In this document: piece by piece, positions 9,846-19,486 of the stretch
How positions within the stretch are numbered: the stretch's first letter is position 1
How the letters are laid out: each line of letters starts with the position of its first letter
Source of the DNA: Skermanella rosea
GTDB taxonomy: Bacteria; Pseudomonadota; Alphaproteobacteria; Azospirillales; Azospirillaceae
Reading direction: 5' to 3'
DNA: 64,000 bases
Assembly: GCF_016806835.2 (NCBI RefSeq)
Contig: NZ_CP086112.1
Coordinates: forward strand, 142,001 to 206,000
Notes under the pieces: generated by a model
Databases searched by the model: none
What the model saw: only the letters and a program-made list of their open reading frames with translations
Told to the model about the DNA's origin: nothing
Position numbers and translations under genes: made by a program

Positions 9846-10540
9846 CAGACGCCCTGATTGATCTTGAGGAGATGTTGCCTCAACTGCCCGCCGCAGTCGT
9901 CCAGCGCCGTATCGGCGAGGGGCTTGGACAGACTATCGAGGCGCTGCGGGATGCGTCGGCCTTGATCGAGCGGCTGACGGCGCTGTTTGCTGTCGCGGCT
10001 CTGACGCGTTTCGATGTGGATCCCGCTCAGAAGGACCTGCTTCACGATCTGGAATTCGCCGCCGAGGAGCTGGGTGGCCAGTTGATTAGCGCGGCGTCGG
10101 CGGACGATCTTCGCCTCGTCCGTGATAGCTACCGGCAGATGCAGCTCGATCTTGGCCGTCTGGAAGGGCAGGTCCGCCGGCATGCTCTCTCGGCTCTTCA
10201 GGCGGAGTTCAGGCCCCTAGACGTTATTGGGACTTTGCTGAAGAAGATCGATGGCGCCGCCCCACTCGGCCAGCGGCTGGTGACCCTTGCGGCGCAGGGT
10301 CTACAGCCAGTGCCCGGAGAGACGATGGCAGCGCTGTACCAGCGGATCCAGCGCATGCGCCGCTGCCGCGTCGCGCTCGACGCGGAACGCCAGTCCTTCA
10401 CGGAGGACGCGGAGGTCGACCGCTTCATCGACGCGCTCGCGGCGCAAAAAGCCACGTTGCGGCTGGTCACAGAGCGAGTGCGCAAGTGGCTGGACCAGCA
10501 TGGCGCTCTCGACCGCTTCGAATTGCGGGCCATCGGCTGA
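9842..10540 (+). CDS. Small helical Dpd-associated protein (possible DpdI)
   Basis: A 232-residue, almost Cys-free, strongly helical protein whose start overlaps the dpdH stop (ATGA), so translation is probably coupled. Long amphipathic stretches (roughly residues 65-125 and 165-225) are compatible with coiled coils. No enzyme motif is visible. It ends the plus-strand operon and faces the end of the big helicase gene only 16 bp away. Dpd islands carry a small uncharacterised gene called dpdI; this could be its equivalent, but I cannot confirm homology from the sequence alone. Confidence 0.6.
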   Translation: MTDALIDLEEMLPQLPAAVVQRRIGEGLGQTIEALRDASALIERLTALFAVAALTRFDVDPAQKDLLHDLEFAAEELGGQLISAASADDLRLVRDSYRQMQLDLGRLEGQVRRHALSALQAEFRPLDVIGTLLKKIDGAAPLGQRLVTLAAQGLQPVPGETMAALYQRIQRMRRCRVALDAERQSFTEDAEVDRFIDALAAQKATLRLVTERVRKWLDQHGALDRFELRAIG

Positions 10541-10556
10541 CAGGCGACGGCAGGTC

Positions 10557-13500
10557 TCAGCTCTGCAACAAGAACCGCTCCAGCAGCGAGCGGCTCGTCG
10601 AGGCCTCAGCCAAAGTCTCTGACATCAGATCGCTTGGCTGATGGACGCACGCCTGACAGCCGTCGACGCAGAGACGTGCGTGAAGGCGGTAGATCTGGTC
10701 GGCCAACCGCGCCTCGGGACTCAAAGACTCGTCCTGGGCGGCATCCTCAATATGCCCATAGGCGTGCAGCACGCGGTGGGCGAGGGAGCCCGGGCTGCCT
10801 TTGGCGTGGGAAACCGCCGCGCTCACCAGTTCCCAAGCCGACGGCGCGCGGCCCAGGCGAGCGGTCAAGCGTTCATCGGCCTGCTGCACCTCCATGGCGA
10901 GGTCGTAAAGGTCGAAGCGCTCGTCGCCCACGGCCTCGGCTCCAAACAGCAGCCGCAGGACCGCAGCGGGCGCTGGAACGCCAGGCGACATGCCCAGTTC
11001 GTGCGCAAGCCGTGCGAGGGCTTCATAGTCGTCAGGATCGATGGCCCGCCAAGCCGCGTGCTCGGTCTTGCGCTCCAGAAACCGACGGAGAACCTCGTCT
11101 TCGCGTGCGTTGGGACAGTCGGCAAGGAAGCCATTGTGCCAATGCTGCGCGGCTGTTTCCAGCCGATCGACGAATGTCCGGGTGGTCCCGTCGCCAAAGG
11201 CGCCAGCCTCACAGATGGTTATGGTCGGGTCGGCATCATCGCCAAACTGCATGGGCAATCTGACGTGCAATATGACTTGCCGCTCGTCGCCGAGCGCCGT
11301 CTGGCAGAAGGACTCTTTCATCCGCACCGCGAGCGCATGCAGAACGGCGGTCTTGAGGAAGCGCCTGAACTGGACCGGTTCGGCGACGGCCTGAACTGCG
11401 GTGCGCAGCAGGAGCTGGAATGGTTGGCCCGACAAAGCAGCCGCTACCCGCGCCACGCGGTCCGTGCTCAGGAGGGGGTGCTGGGACAGCAGCGACGCGC
11501 GGGTATCCTCGAGCAGAGCGGCCAGCCCGGCGGCGTCCCAGAACGCAAGCAGCCGGTTGAGCCTGACCTTCAGGTCCGGATCGTTGGCCGCGCTGACGAT
11601 CAGTTCGGCGCCGCGGCGGGCCTCATACAGACTGACCCCTGCCGCCTGGGCTTTGCTCTCGACCAGGTAGCGCAGCATCTGGGCGGCGTACCAACTCCTC
11701 TGGCCTGCGTCATCTTTCAGCCGTTCGATTTCCGCGGCGACGAAACGGCCCAGTCGCTGGTCATCTAGCGTCAGGCGGATGCCTTCGGTTTGCACATGAT
11801 ACCCGTGCAGCAGGGGTTGGTCCCTGTCGGGGCCGGTGAAAATCTGGGAATAGGTTTCCGGCCCTGCTTTTGGCCCCTCCAGTCGCACCTCGGCATCGGC
11901 GCCCCAGTAAACCCGGGCCAGGACCAAGCCGGTCGTCCTGTCCCCTCGTCCGTCGCCCAAGTAGACGTCCAGAGATGTCACCCAGGGTCGCATGGCCGGC
12001 ACCTCCAGGCCTCGCCCGCGCGCCACATCAACCTTTATGAGGGGAAAGCCTCGAAGGCTGCCACGGGAGTCGTGACGTACCAATCGCGCTTTGGGCGTGG
12101 TGGCGTCGGCTGCCTGCGGCGCCACGCTTGGCGTCGGCACCGCCCAATGGGACTGCCAGCTGACGCCGAACAGAAGGCCTAGCCGGTCGAAGCTCAGTTG
12201 CTTGGGTCGGAAGTAGCGCGGCGACAGGCCCGACAGCTGGGGGCGCGCTTCCTCTGGCAGGTGATTCAACCAAGCCGCGCCATCGTCGCCGATGGTCGCC
12301 CACTGCCCCGCCTCATAGTCCTGATCAGCGAACCAGGGTGCTTTCCCTTGGACCGGCGGACGCCAATGAACCTCCGTGGCGTCATACCGGCGGGTGGCAT
12401 TGCCGGGAGCCGCCAGCGGCAGGGCCAGCGAAATATCCTCTGGCTTGTCCAGGTCAGGGCCGCTCCTGACCCGCAGCTGCGGCAGGTTGATCACGTCGAA
12501 GAGCAGGTCCGGAATGAGATCGATGGCGTTGCGCACATCGCTGAGGAAGCGGATCGGCATTCCTTTTCGGGCTCGACCCATAGCCCATTGCCAAAGCGCC
12601 TCCAAGCTGTCGCGACCGAACTCCCGCCAAGGCTCCGGGCCAAAGATGCTTTCCACGAAGGATGCGGCATCCTGCAAGGCGGCCGCTGACGGCTGTCGGG
12701 GATCCAACGCGGTTCCGGTCCGCGTCTGGTGGCGGGCAAAGGCGTCCAGGACGGACGCGAGCATCTGGCCCTGCCGCACGAAATGATTGTCGGGATTGAG
12801 CGGAATGCCGAAGCCCGCCGGGCTGATCATCTGGCCGGGCTTGCGGAACCACCAGCTATCCCGGCTGGAATAGATGGAGAGGGTGACCGCTGTTATGGGT
12901 CGGTCGTTCTCGCCGCGGCCGCCGCGCCCCTTGCGCTGAATGAAGCTCGCCAAGTTGCGCGGCGCATAATGTTGGTAGACCAGCGTGATGTCGGGGTCGT
13001 CGTAGCCCACCTCAAGCGACGAGGTGGCGAAGACAATGTCCGCCTCCTTGATCTGCGCCTCGATGCTGCCCACCGCACCGGCGTGGACGGGCTGTTCCGC
13101 GACGCGCAGCGGCGCGCCGGCACACCGGCGACCGCGCGCCGACTGCTGGGCTTTGTCTTGAGCAGCGAAGATCCAGCACTCGCCATCGCGAAACGCGTCG
13201 CATCCATGGGGCTCGCCGCAGCAGGCGTCGCGGGGCACACCGGTGAGTGGATCGTCGGGATATTTACGCGTTCGATAGGCTGCGAGGCGGCGATGGGTCT
13301 CAGCGTCGTCGTATGCCGCGTGCAGGCGCCGAACCTTGTCGATGGAATCCAGGAAGACAAGGCTGCGGAAACCCCCCTCTCGCCCGGTGCGCCGTCGCAT
13401 GCCATGCGCGAGGCACATCAAAGCCTGGATGGTGGTGGACGCGCCCGCGATGTCCTGACCTCGGGACTCGACTTCCGGTTGGATGAAGTAGAAGTATTCC

Positions 13501-16500
13501 CGCCCCCGGGGGTTGGGTTCTCGCTCCTCGCACATGGGGGTGAGCAAGGATACGGTGTCGCGGTGCATGAGCCGGCCCCAGGCGCTGGCCGGGTCGCCAA
13601 GCGTAGCGCTCATACCGACGGCCAGCATGCGCCCGCCGCAATCGACATTGCGCTCGCATCGGGCGGCGAGGCGCCGAAGCGCCAGGCCGACCTGCGCGCC
13701 ATGGACGTGCGCGTAGAGGTGGATCTCGTCTGCCAGCAGCGCCCGCGGCGGCGCGAAGCCGAGTTCGTCACCGAACAGCCGGCCATAGCGGGTGTCGTGC
13801 ATCCATCGGTGCAGCGAATCGGTCGTCGGCAGGAACAGGGCGGGCGGCGCTCGCCTCAATCCGACCTTGGACCCGATCCAACCGCCGAATGACCAGCGGC
13901 ATGACGTGCAGAAGAGCTTGTCGGCCCCGTCCACGCCAGCGGCCTCACCGAGCAGCAGGGGTTCACCGCAATCGGGACAGGCAAAGAAGGGAAAGCTGAA
14001 GGTTCCGGAGCAGACGGCGGTCCAGCCGGCCTTTGTCTCCCACTCCTGCAGCCGATCGAAAGTCTCCGGAACAGCTGCCACTTGAAGGCCGAGTGTGACA
14101 GTGGGCATGCCCGGTTCCATCGCCAGGGCGGCTAGGTATTTGGCGAGGCGCTGGGCCTGGTTGGCGGCGAGTCGCACCCGTGGATAGGCCAGAATCGCCC
14201 GAACACCGCGAATGCCGCGCAGCCGGTCGGCGGCCGCCGCGGCGATGAGGGGCAGGCCAGCGGCCTCCGTCTTGCCAGAACCGGTATCCGCGGCGATCAC
14301 GAAGGCGTCCGGTCCGTCGCCGTTCCAGGCGCGCGACAAGGCGTCCAGGCTGCGCGCCTGGAAGCCTGCCAAACAGGCTTCCACTGACCATTGGCGCGCC
14401 AGAGCGCTTGAAAGGCCCTGCAGGGCTACGGCGTGAACTGGATCGACCCGTTCTGCGATGTCCGGGAAAGTCTTCAAAAGCTTGTGCCGTTTGCGCTCCG
14501 GCTTGTCGCGGTCGCGTACGAGTACCTTCAGGCTACGCACGAGGTAGGGACTTTTCTCCGCGCCGTCGCGGCGGAAGCGCTGCTTCAGGTATCGGGTTTC
14601 CCGCGCGAGTTCGGCCATGCGGCTGCGGATGCGGCCCTCGTCGGCCATCAAGAGCCATCCAGCCGCTTCCAGGCGGGCCAGGGACGCTGTCACGGTGGCG
14701 CGCGGCAGACCGGCCGCGTTGGCGACGCCCACAGACGATGTCCAGGCCTCCAAGATGCCGAAGTTGATGCGCTCCACCTCCAGGTCCTCAAGCGCGTTCA
14801 GCACCTGGAAGTCTGTGTCGGACAGGTCCGGGGCCGATTCCTCGGGTGTTGTCTCGGGCGCGTCGTCCTGGTCAACCCAGTTTATCAGAAGGTGGCCCTT
14901 GGCCGTCTTGTAGGCGAGCAGCCCCTCGTCTCGAAGTCGATCGAAGTGCGGGCGCAGCACATCCTCGCCGCTACCATCCATCCAGGCGAAGTGCTTGCGC
15001 ACGACGCCGTAAAGGGCTCCGGAGGTGCCCGATCTGGATTGTCGGATCGCTTCCTCGGCAAAGCGCCGGACATTCTCCAGTGTTGGGGGATGAACGGAAC
15101 GTGGCTGATCGAGGGGCCGGGCGACCCAGAAACGACCAGTCCTGCCGGGGCGCGACTCCAAAGCGATCCGCCCCAAGCCATGAAGCTCCGAAAGCGCTGG
15201 CAGCAAGTTGGCGTGCGTGGCCATCGCAGCCTGAAGCTTAGGCAGCGTCGCGTTGCCGTGCTCGGACGCCAGAGAGACCGACGCCACAGCCTGAAGCACA
15301 GCGTCCTGCCACGGGGTCAAGGTGGCGGCCGGCGCGGGAGCCGCGCTCATCGACGCGTCGACTGCCTGCAGCGGCGGTGCGCCGTCGAAGCCCATGACCC
15401 GGATCTGGGCAGGAAACCGCCCTCCCGCACCGTTGGGCAGCATCGCCTCGGCGAGGAGAGCGGCGTCGAAGGTGAACTCGCGCAGCAGTTCAGCCTTGTC
15501 CATCTGCTCCTGTTGGGTCGGCACCGCGTCCAGCAACCGGCGGCTCACCAGAACGATGAGCTTGGACCTTGCCCGGGTCACCGCGACATTGAGGCGCTCC
15601 GGCGCGAAGATAAAATCCGCTTCCGCGACGGCGAACTCGGCGTCGGCAACGCAGTAGGAGAGAATGATCGCGTCGCGCTCTTTGCCCTGAATGCGGTCCA
15701 CTGTCTCCACAAAGGCGCCTGACCGCATTGGTGCCGCCAGAGCATCGCGAATGGCGCTATTCTGCGCACGGTGCGGGCTCACGATGGCCATCCGCTCGCG
15801 CCACAAGCTAGGCTCGTCCCCCGGCATCAGCCGTGCCAAATGGCCTGCCAGCCGTGCGGCGACGGCAGCCTCGAACGCGTTGCTGGTGGCGGCCGGCGGG
15901 CCGTCATGCAGCACAACGACGATGGGATGGTCCGGATCGAGGCAGGCCATCTCCCAGTGTTCTAACCCGTCGCGCCACGTCTCCTTCAGCTCAAGGCGTT
16001 GCGTGGCCACCTCAGGCGCGGATCGATAGCGGCCGGGATAGAACTTGCGTTCCGGAAAGGCGGCCAGCGGCGCGTTCAGCCGAAAGGTTTCCTCCAGGGC
16101 GAACTCAGGCACCTGCGCCGACTTTAAGAAATTGTATAAGGAGCCGCCGAGCGCCCGGTTTTCCAGGGTCACGGACCGGCCGGCTCGGATGGGCGGCAAC
16201 TGCTTGTCGTCCCCTGCGACGATGAGACGGCCTCCATCCTTGAGGCCTCCCAGCGCCAAGAGCCCCTGACCCAGCACCAGCTGCGAGGCCTCATCGATGC
16301 AGACGAGGTCGAACAGTCCGGCCGTGAACCCGTCGGCGGTTCCCGAGTTCGGCCGGCTCAAGAGCTTGTAGAGAGTCCAGACCGAGGCACCCATTACCAC
16401 GGACTCCGGGGTGAGATCCTCGAGAGCCTGGTCGAGTTCTGCAGCGGCGGTGGACGGTCGTGGACGAACCAATGGCGAGAGGCCGGCTGCCGGCAGGTTT

Positions 16501-16898
16501 CCCAGAAAATGAGTGGCGAAGCTGTCGAGATCCGCCTTGCGGCCGCGGGCGGCGACACCGTCCAGAACGTTGCCGATGGCGTTTCGAGTGAAGGCGCTTA
16601 CGAACACGCGTGCGGGCAATCCAGCGGCGTGGCGCGCATGGATGTAGCCCAAGATGAGCCAGGAGAGCAGGTGGGTCTTGCCAGTCCCAGGAGGTCCCAA
16701 CACCAAGCCGGCGCGAGCCGTCGCCAGACCTCGCCAGGCGGCAATCTGGGCCGGACGCAATGGATGGTCCGCGCCGGCCGCAATCGCCGGCTCGGCGACG
16801 GTCTCAAGCCCGTCCATCCAAGTGTCGGCATCGCTGGTGGCGCCCGAGAACGCCTGAGGGTCGCGCAGGAACGAGAGAATGTGGTTCCGCAAGCTCAT
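10557..16898 (-). CDS. Double helicase: Upf1/DNA2-like SF1 fused to DpdJ-like SF2
   Basis: A 2113-residue protein. I place the start at the ATG ending at 16898 (MSLRNHILSF), which overlaps the upstream nuclease stop as ATGA; a longer frame to 17288 adds 130 residues of low-complexity out-of-frame sequence. Residues 45-460 form an SF1 helicase: GPPGTGKT 68-75, CIDEAS near 200-205, GDDKQLPP near 229-236, DRIQGKERD near 401 and NVAVTRARSK near 437. Winged-helix-like segments follow (about 530-760). Residues 820-1350 form an SF2 helicase: TGSGKT 872-877, zinc ribbon C974/C977/C997/C1000, ADEIH near 1057, GMSATL, and FIQRKGRGGRG as motif VI. The C-terminus carries a CVDGCQACVH Cys motif like DUF1998-type helicases. 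The SF2 half resembles DpdJ; the fusion is unusual. Confidence 0.8.
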   Translation of the reverse strand: MSLRNHILSFLRDPQAFSGATSDADTWMDGLETVAEPAIAAGADHPLRPAQIAAWRGLATARAGLVLGPPGTGKTHLLSWLILGYIHARHAAGLPARVFVSAFTRNAIGNVLDGVAARGRKADLDSFATHFLGNLPAAGLSPLVRPRPSTAAAELDQALEDLTPESVVMGASVWTLYKLLSRPNSGTADGFTAGLFDLVCIDEASQLVLGQGLLALGGLKDGGRLIVAGDDKQLPPIRAGRSVTLENRALGGSLYNFLKSAQVPEFALEETFRLNAPLAAFPERKFYPGRYRSAPEVATQRLELKETWRDGLEHWEMACLDPDHPIVVVLHDGPPAATSNAFEAAVAARLAGHLARLMPGDEPSLWRERMAIVSPHRAQNSAIRDALAAPMRSGAFVETVDRIQGKERDAIILSYCVADAEFAVAEADFIFAPERLNVAVTRARSKLIVLVSRRLLDAVPTQQEQMDKAELLREFTFDAALLAEAMLPNGAGGRFPAQIRVMGFDGAPPLQAVDASMSAAPAPAATLTPWQDAVLQAVASVSLASEHGNATLPKLQAAMATHANLLPALSELHGLGRIALESRPGRTGRFWVARPLDQPRSVHPPTLENVRRFAEEAIRQSRSGTSGALYGVVRKHFAWMDGSGEDVLRPHFDRLRDEGLLAYKTAKGHLLINWVDQDDAPETTPEESAPDLSDTDFQVLNALEDLEVERINFGILEAWTSSVGVANAAGLPRATVTASLARLEAAGWLLMADEGRIRSRMAELARETRYLKQRFRRDGAEKSPYLVRSLKVLVRDRDKPERKRHKLLKTFPDIAERVDPVHAVALQGLSSALARQWSVEACLAGFQARSLDALSRAWNGDGPDAFVIAADTGSGKTEAAGLPLIAAAAADRLRGIRGVRAILAYPRVRLAANQAQRLAKYLAALAMEPGMPTVTLGLQVAAVPETFDRLQEWETKAGWTAVCSGTFSFPFFACPDCGEPLLLGEAAGVDGADKLFCTSCRWSFGGWIGSKVGLRRAPPALFLPTTDSLHRWMHDTRYGRLFGDELGFAPPRALLADEIHLYAHVHGAQVGLALRRLAARCERNVDCGGRMLAVGMSATLGDPASAWGRLMHRDTVSLLTPMCEEREPNPRGREYFYFIQPEVESRGQDIAGASTTIQALMCLAHGMRRRTGREGGFRSLVFLDSIDKVRRLHAAYDDAETHRRLAAYRTRKYPDDPLTGVPRDACCGEPHGCDAFRDGECWIFAAQDKAQQSARGRRCAGAPLRVAEQPVHAGAVGSIEAQIKEADIVFATSSLEVGYDDPDITLVYQHYAPRNLASFIQRKGRGGRGENDRPITAVTLSIYSSRDSWWFRKPGQMISPAGFGIPLNPDNHFVRQGQMLASVLDAFARHQTRTGTALDPRQPSAAALQDAASFVESIFGPEPWREFGRDSLEALWQWAMGRARKGMPIRFLSDVRNAIDLIPDLLFDVINLPQLRVRSGPDLDKPEDISLALPLAAPGNATRRYDATEVHWRPPVQGKAPWFADQDYEAGQWATIGDDGAAWLNHLPEEARPQLSGLSPRYFRPKQLSFDRLGLLFGVSWQSHWAVPTPSVAPQAADATTPKARLVRHDSRGSLRGFPLIKVDVARGRGLEVPAMRPWVTSLDVYLGDGRGDRTTGLVLARVYWGADAEVRLEGPKAGPETYSQIFTGPDRDQPLLHGYHVQTEGIRLTLDDQRLGRFVAAEIERLKDDAGQRSWYAAQMLRYLVESKAQAAGVSLYEARRGAELIVSAANDPDLKVRLNRLLAFWDAAGLAALLEDTRASLLSQHPLLSTDRVARVAAALSGQPFQLLLRTAVQAVAEPVQFRRFLKTAVLHALAVRMKESFCQTALGDERQVILHVRLPMQFGDDADPTITICEAGAFGDGTTRTFVDRLETAAQHWHNGFLADCPNAREDEVLRRFLERKTEHAAWRAIDPDDYEALARLAHELGMSPGVPAPAAVLRLLFGAEAVGDERFDLYDLAMEVQQADERLTARLGRAPSAWELVSAAVSHAKGSPGSLAHRVLHAYGHIEDAAQDESLSPEARLADQIYRLHARLCVDGCQACVHQPSDLMSETLAEASTSRSLLERFLLQS

Positions 16899-19210
16899 TC
16901 CCTGTCGCTCCGCGCCAGATTGGACAAAAAGGCTGCGGCCTTGGCCGTGTTGACGTCGTTGAAGCCGCGATCGATGTACCAGCCAGGCTCCTTGCCGACC
17001 CGACGCAGCAAAGTCTGGAAAGCTGGACCTTCGAAAACCCTGCCCCAGACCTGGACTTGCAGCAGATCGCGCCGGTCCCTGAATGCCTCGTCGGGCGGCC
17101 TTAGCTGGCAGGCAAGGCTTTTCCATTGGGCAGGGTCTAGCCGAAGGTCCGGTGTGTCGTCGGTCAGGATGAGATCGATGTCGCCAGGCCCGAGATCGCT
17201 GTCCCGGCTTTCCTCGGGGACATGGAATTGCATGATGCGATACGGCCCATAGGGCCATTCCTTCTTCAGCGTCAGTCCCGCCAGACACCGCCCGGCGTCG
17301 CGGCGCCGCTGGGCGGGCTGTGCCAGGTTCACCAGCGCCTCCAGCAGGCCTGCGCGGTTCTCCAGCAGCTCGCAGGCGAGCAGGACATCCAGGTCCACGG
17401 CATTAAGAGGATCGAAACTGGCCTGGAAGCGGAATGGCTTCTTGGCCAACCGGAGAAGGGGTGATCCTGCCGCGGCTTGTCTCCTGTGCTCCGTCATGAT
17501 CCAGTTGATGACACCTTGCAGCGCGTCCAGGCGGGCGGAGACGTCCGCACGGATATCATCGATACTGGCAGCATCCGGACGGGCTTCCCGTAGCTTGCGA
17601 ATGACCTCGATCGGCAGCAGGGAGGAGAAGCGGCGGGCGAATTTAGGTGCAGGGCGGTAGGGATGACCAGGACCTTCGGCACAAAGCACGTCGCTGACCT
17701 GGCGCAGGTCATAGGCAACGCTGAGGGGAAGGGCCCATAGGTGCTCCACCACGCTTCGGACCGCGGTTGCTGGCAGATGATGCACGCCTCGAAATTCGGG
17801 CTCTGGTACGACCTCGTCGGGAGGAAACAGGCGCACGAGGTGCAACAGGCCGCTGCGTATCCGGGTATCGTTCAGATGCCGGCCAATGGCGCGCTGCAGA
17901 TTGACTGCCTCTGCCGGCTCGTAGAAGAAGATGTGGGCGTGAAGGCCATCGTCGCCGGCGGGACGCGCCGCGTTGGCGTGGTCGATGGCGTTCAGGTCCA
18001 TGATGAGGGCGCTCAGGACGGTGACCAGCGCGTCGGACTCATGGCGCAAGGACCCGGTCTGCGGTACCCGAATTACTTCGTTGCTGACCGCGCCGCCTTC
18101 GATCCGCCGGTAGCCGATCGCGGCGATGCGGCCATCGACGGGATCATGGTCGACGGACACCAACAGGCAGACATCGCATTGGGGCGGCATCAAGAACGTC
18201 TGCTGCTCTTCTGTCCGCAGCACCCGTGTTTCGGACAGCGATTTTGCTCGCGCCACCAGCAGCGGCGCGCGCCGACTCAGCGACCAGCCGACTCCCGGCG
18301 CCTTGGCCAAGCCTGTTGCCTTGGCGAGATCACCGACGGTGCGCACACCCAAATGCAGCAGCGCGCGCTTGCCTTCATGGCTCAGGCCCGGCACCGCGGA
18401 GACATCGCGGTCAAGGGGTTGCCGCACGGCTGAAACCGATGCCTCGCAATGCTCCAGGAACTTGCACTGCTCGCACTTGAAGTAGAGGTGGAAGAACGTC
18501 TCATCGATGCCGTGGCCAACCCGCTTTCGCGCAATGACCGGCAGCTGGTTTTGGCAGAAGTCGTCGACTAAGCGTAGGTAGGGGGCGAGGGCGAACTGAT
18601 CGACCTCCCAGGCATCGCCGTCCGCTGATCCATGCTCCGGTATGTGCCAGATCTCGCCATAGGGAGAGATCTCGGTTGTGAGCGGCGCGGTTACTGCCAT
18701 CTCTTTCAACAGCGCTTCCAGAACCCGCGCGTAGAAGGCGACCTGGGTCTTGTGGAAGGGGGTGGCCCGGCGCGTCGCCTTGATGTCGATGAGGGTGAAG
18801 ATCCTCTTGCCGCCCGGCCGGCTGGGTGCTTCCCGACGCACAAGGTCGGCCATATTGCGGGCAAGCTCCAACCCCGTGCCCTTGAGGAAATCCACCTCGC
18901 CGGAGGGGCGCAGGTTGACCTGGTGGGCGTACACGCGCTCAACTCGACCCCGTAGGAAGGCGGCCGTCTGCTGCTGATCGAGAACATCTTCGCCCGCGGA
19001 GGGCTTCAGGACGCCTTGCTCCCGATGCAAACGATCAATCACCCGGCGCTCAAAATCTTTGCCGAGCAGGGCCCAGCTGTCTTCCCGGGTGTCCTTGACG
19101 ATGGGAACGGCAGCTAGTTCGCCATCGGACAGCAGTTCGTACCGAGCCTTGCGTTCACAGCGATACTGAAACCAAGATTTAATCGTCGATGCGCTGAACC
19201 GCTTTGCCAT
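16895..19210 (-). CDS. TM0106-like RecB-family PD-(D/E)XK nuclease
   Basis: A 771-residue nuclease-like protein. The N-terminal part contains a PD-(D/E)XK core: acidic residues around residue 120-150, then LIDIKATR (the D...xK motif) and QVAFYARVLEALL (the QxxxY motif). A Cys cluster, CEQCKFLEHC, lies near residue 265-275, as in Cas4/RecB-type and TM0106-like nucleases. A helix-hairpin-helix-like stretch follows (VPGLSHEGKRALLHLGVRTV), then a long region with RNase H-like character. The stop overlaps the downstream double-helicase start by 4 bp, so the two are co-translated; TM0106-like nucleases are known partners of Upf1/DNA2-like helicases. It may be the nuclease effector of this Dpd variant, as no DpdK was seen. 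First gene of the minus-strand operon. Confidence 0.75.
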   Translation of the reverse strand: MAKRFSASTIKSWFQYRCERKARYELLSDGELAAVPIVKDTREDSWALLGKDFERRVIDRLHREQGVLKPSAGEDVLDQQQTAAFLRGRVERVYAHQVNLRPSGEVDFLKGTGLELARNMADLVRREAPSRPGGKRIFTLIDIKATRRATPFHKTQVAFYARVLEALLKEMAVTAPLTTEISPYGEIWHIPEHGSADGDAWEVDQFALAPYLRLVDDFCQNQLPVIARKRVGHGIDETFFHLYFKCEQCKFLEHCEASVSAVRQPLDRDVSAVPGLSHEGKRALLHLGVRTVGDLAKATGLAKAPGVGWSLSRRAPLLVARAKSLSETRVLRTEEQQTFLMPPQCDVCLLVSVDHDPVDGRIAAIGYRRIEGGAVSNEVIRVPQTGSLRHESDALVTVLSALIMDLNAIDHANAARPAGDDGLHAHIFFYEPAEAVNLQRAIGRHLNDTRIRSGLLHLVRLFPPDEVVPEPEFRGVHHLPATAVRSVVEHLWALPLSVAYDLRQVSDVLCAEGPGHPYRPAPKFARRFSSLLPIEVIRKLREARPDAASIDDIRADVSARLDALQGVINWIMTEHRRQAAAGSPLLRLAKKPFRFQASFDPLNAVDLDVLLACELLENRAGLLEALVNLAQPAQRRRDAGRCLAGLTLKKEWPYGPYRIMQFHVPEESRDSDLGPGDIDLILTDDTPDLRLDPAQWKSLACQLRPPDEAFRDRRDLLQVQVWGRVFEGPAFQTLLRRVGKEPGWYIDRGFNDVNTAKAAAFLSNLARSDRE

Positions 19211-19486
19211 TTACCACCGGTGCCCCTAGCTTCCCGTCAGGCGGGAAAGGTAAAGGGTTCCCGTGGCCATTGCACGTTGAAATTGGAGTTCCCCACGTGT
19301 TAGAGCTTCGTGCCTGAAATCCGTATCGCGGTTGTGTTTGAGCTGTCGGCGTGACTCAACGCTGTTGGAGGTGGATCATGGGTAAACTTGGCTAGATGGC
19401 AACGGATTAGGTTCATCCAAGTTTTGTGTTGGAGTGTTGCACGGAGGAAGAAGAGGCAAAGGAGCCCCCAGCCCCCGCGATTGATC
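19211..19486. other. Intergenic region with IS-end-like sequence
   Basis: No gene supported. The segment TTGGAGGTGGATCATG with upstream TGAGCTGT (19357-19380) also occurs at 52335-52370 ahead of an IS630-type reading frame, so a short IS630 5' end may be preserved here. The rest is probably the outer end of the neighbouring IS5-type element. Confidence 0.4.

Noticed and set aside
16899-17288. N-terminal 130-residue extension of the giant helicase
   Set aside because: Lies inside the nuclease gene in another frame, low-complexity composition, and the downstream ATG has the ATGA coupling used throughout the operons.
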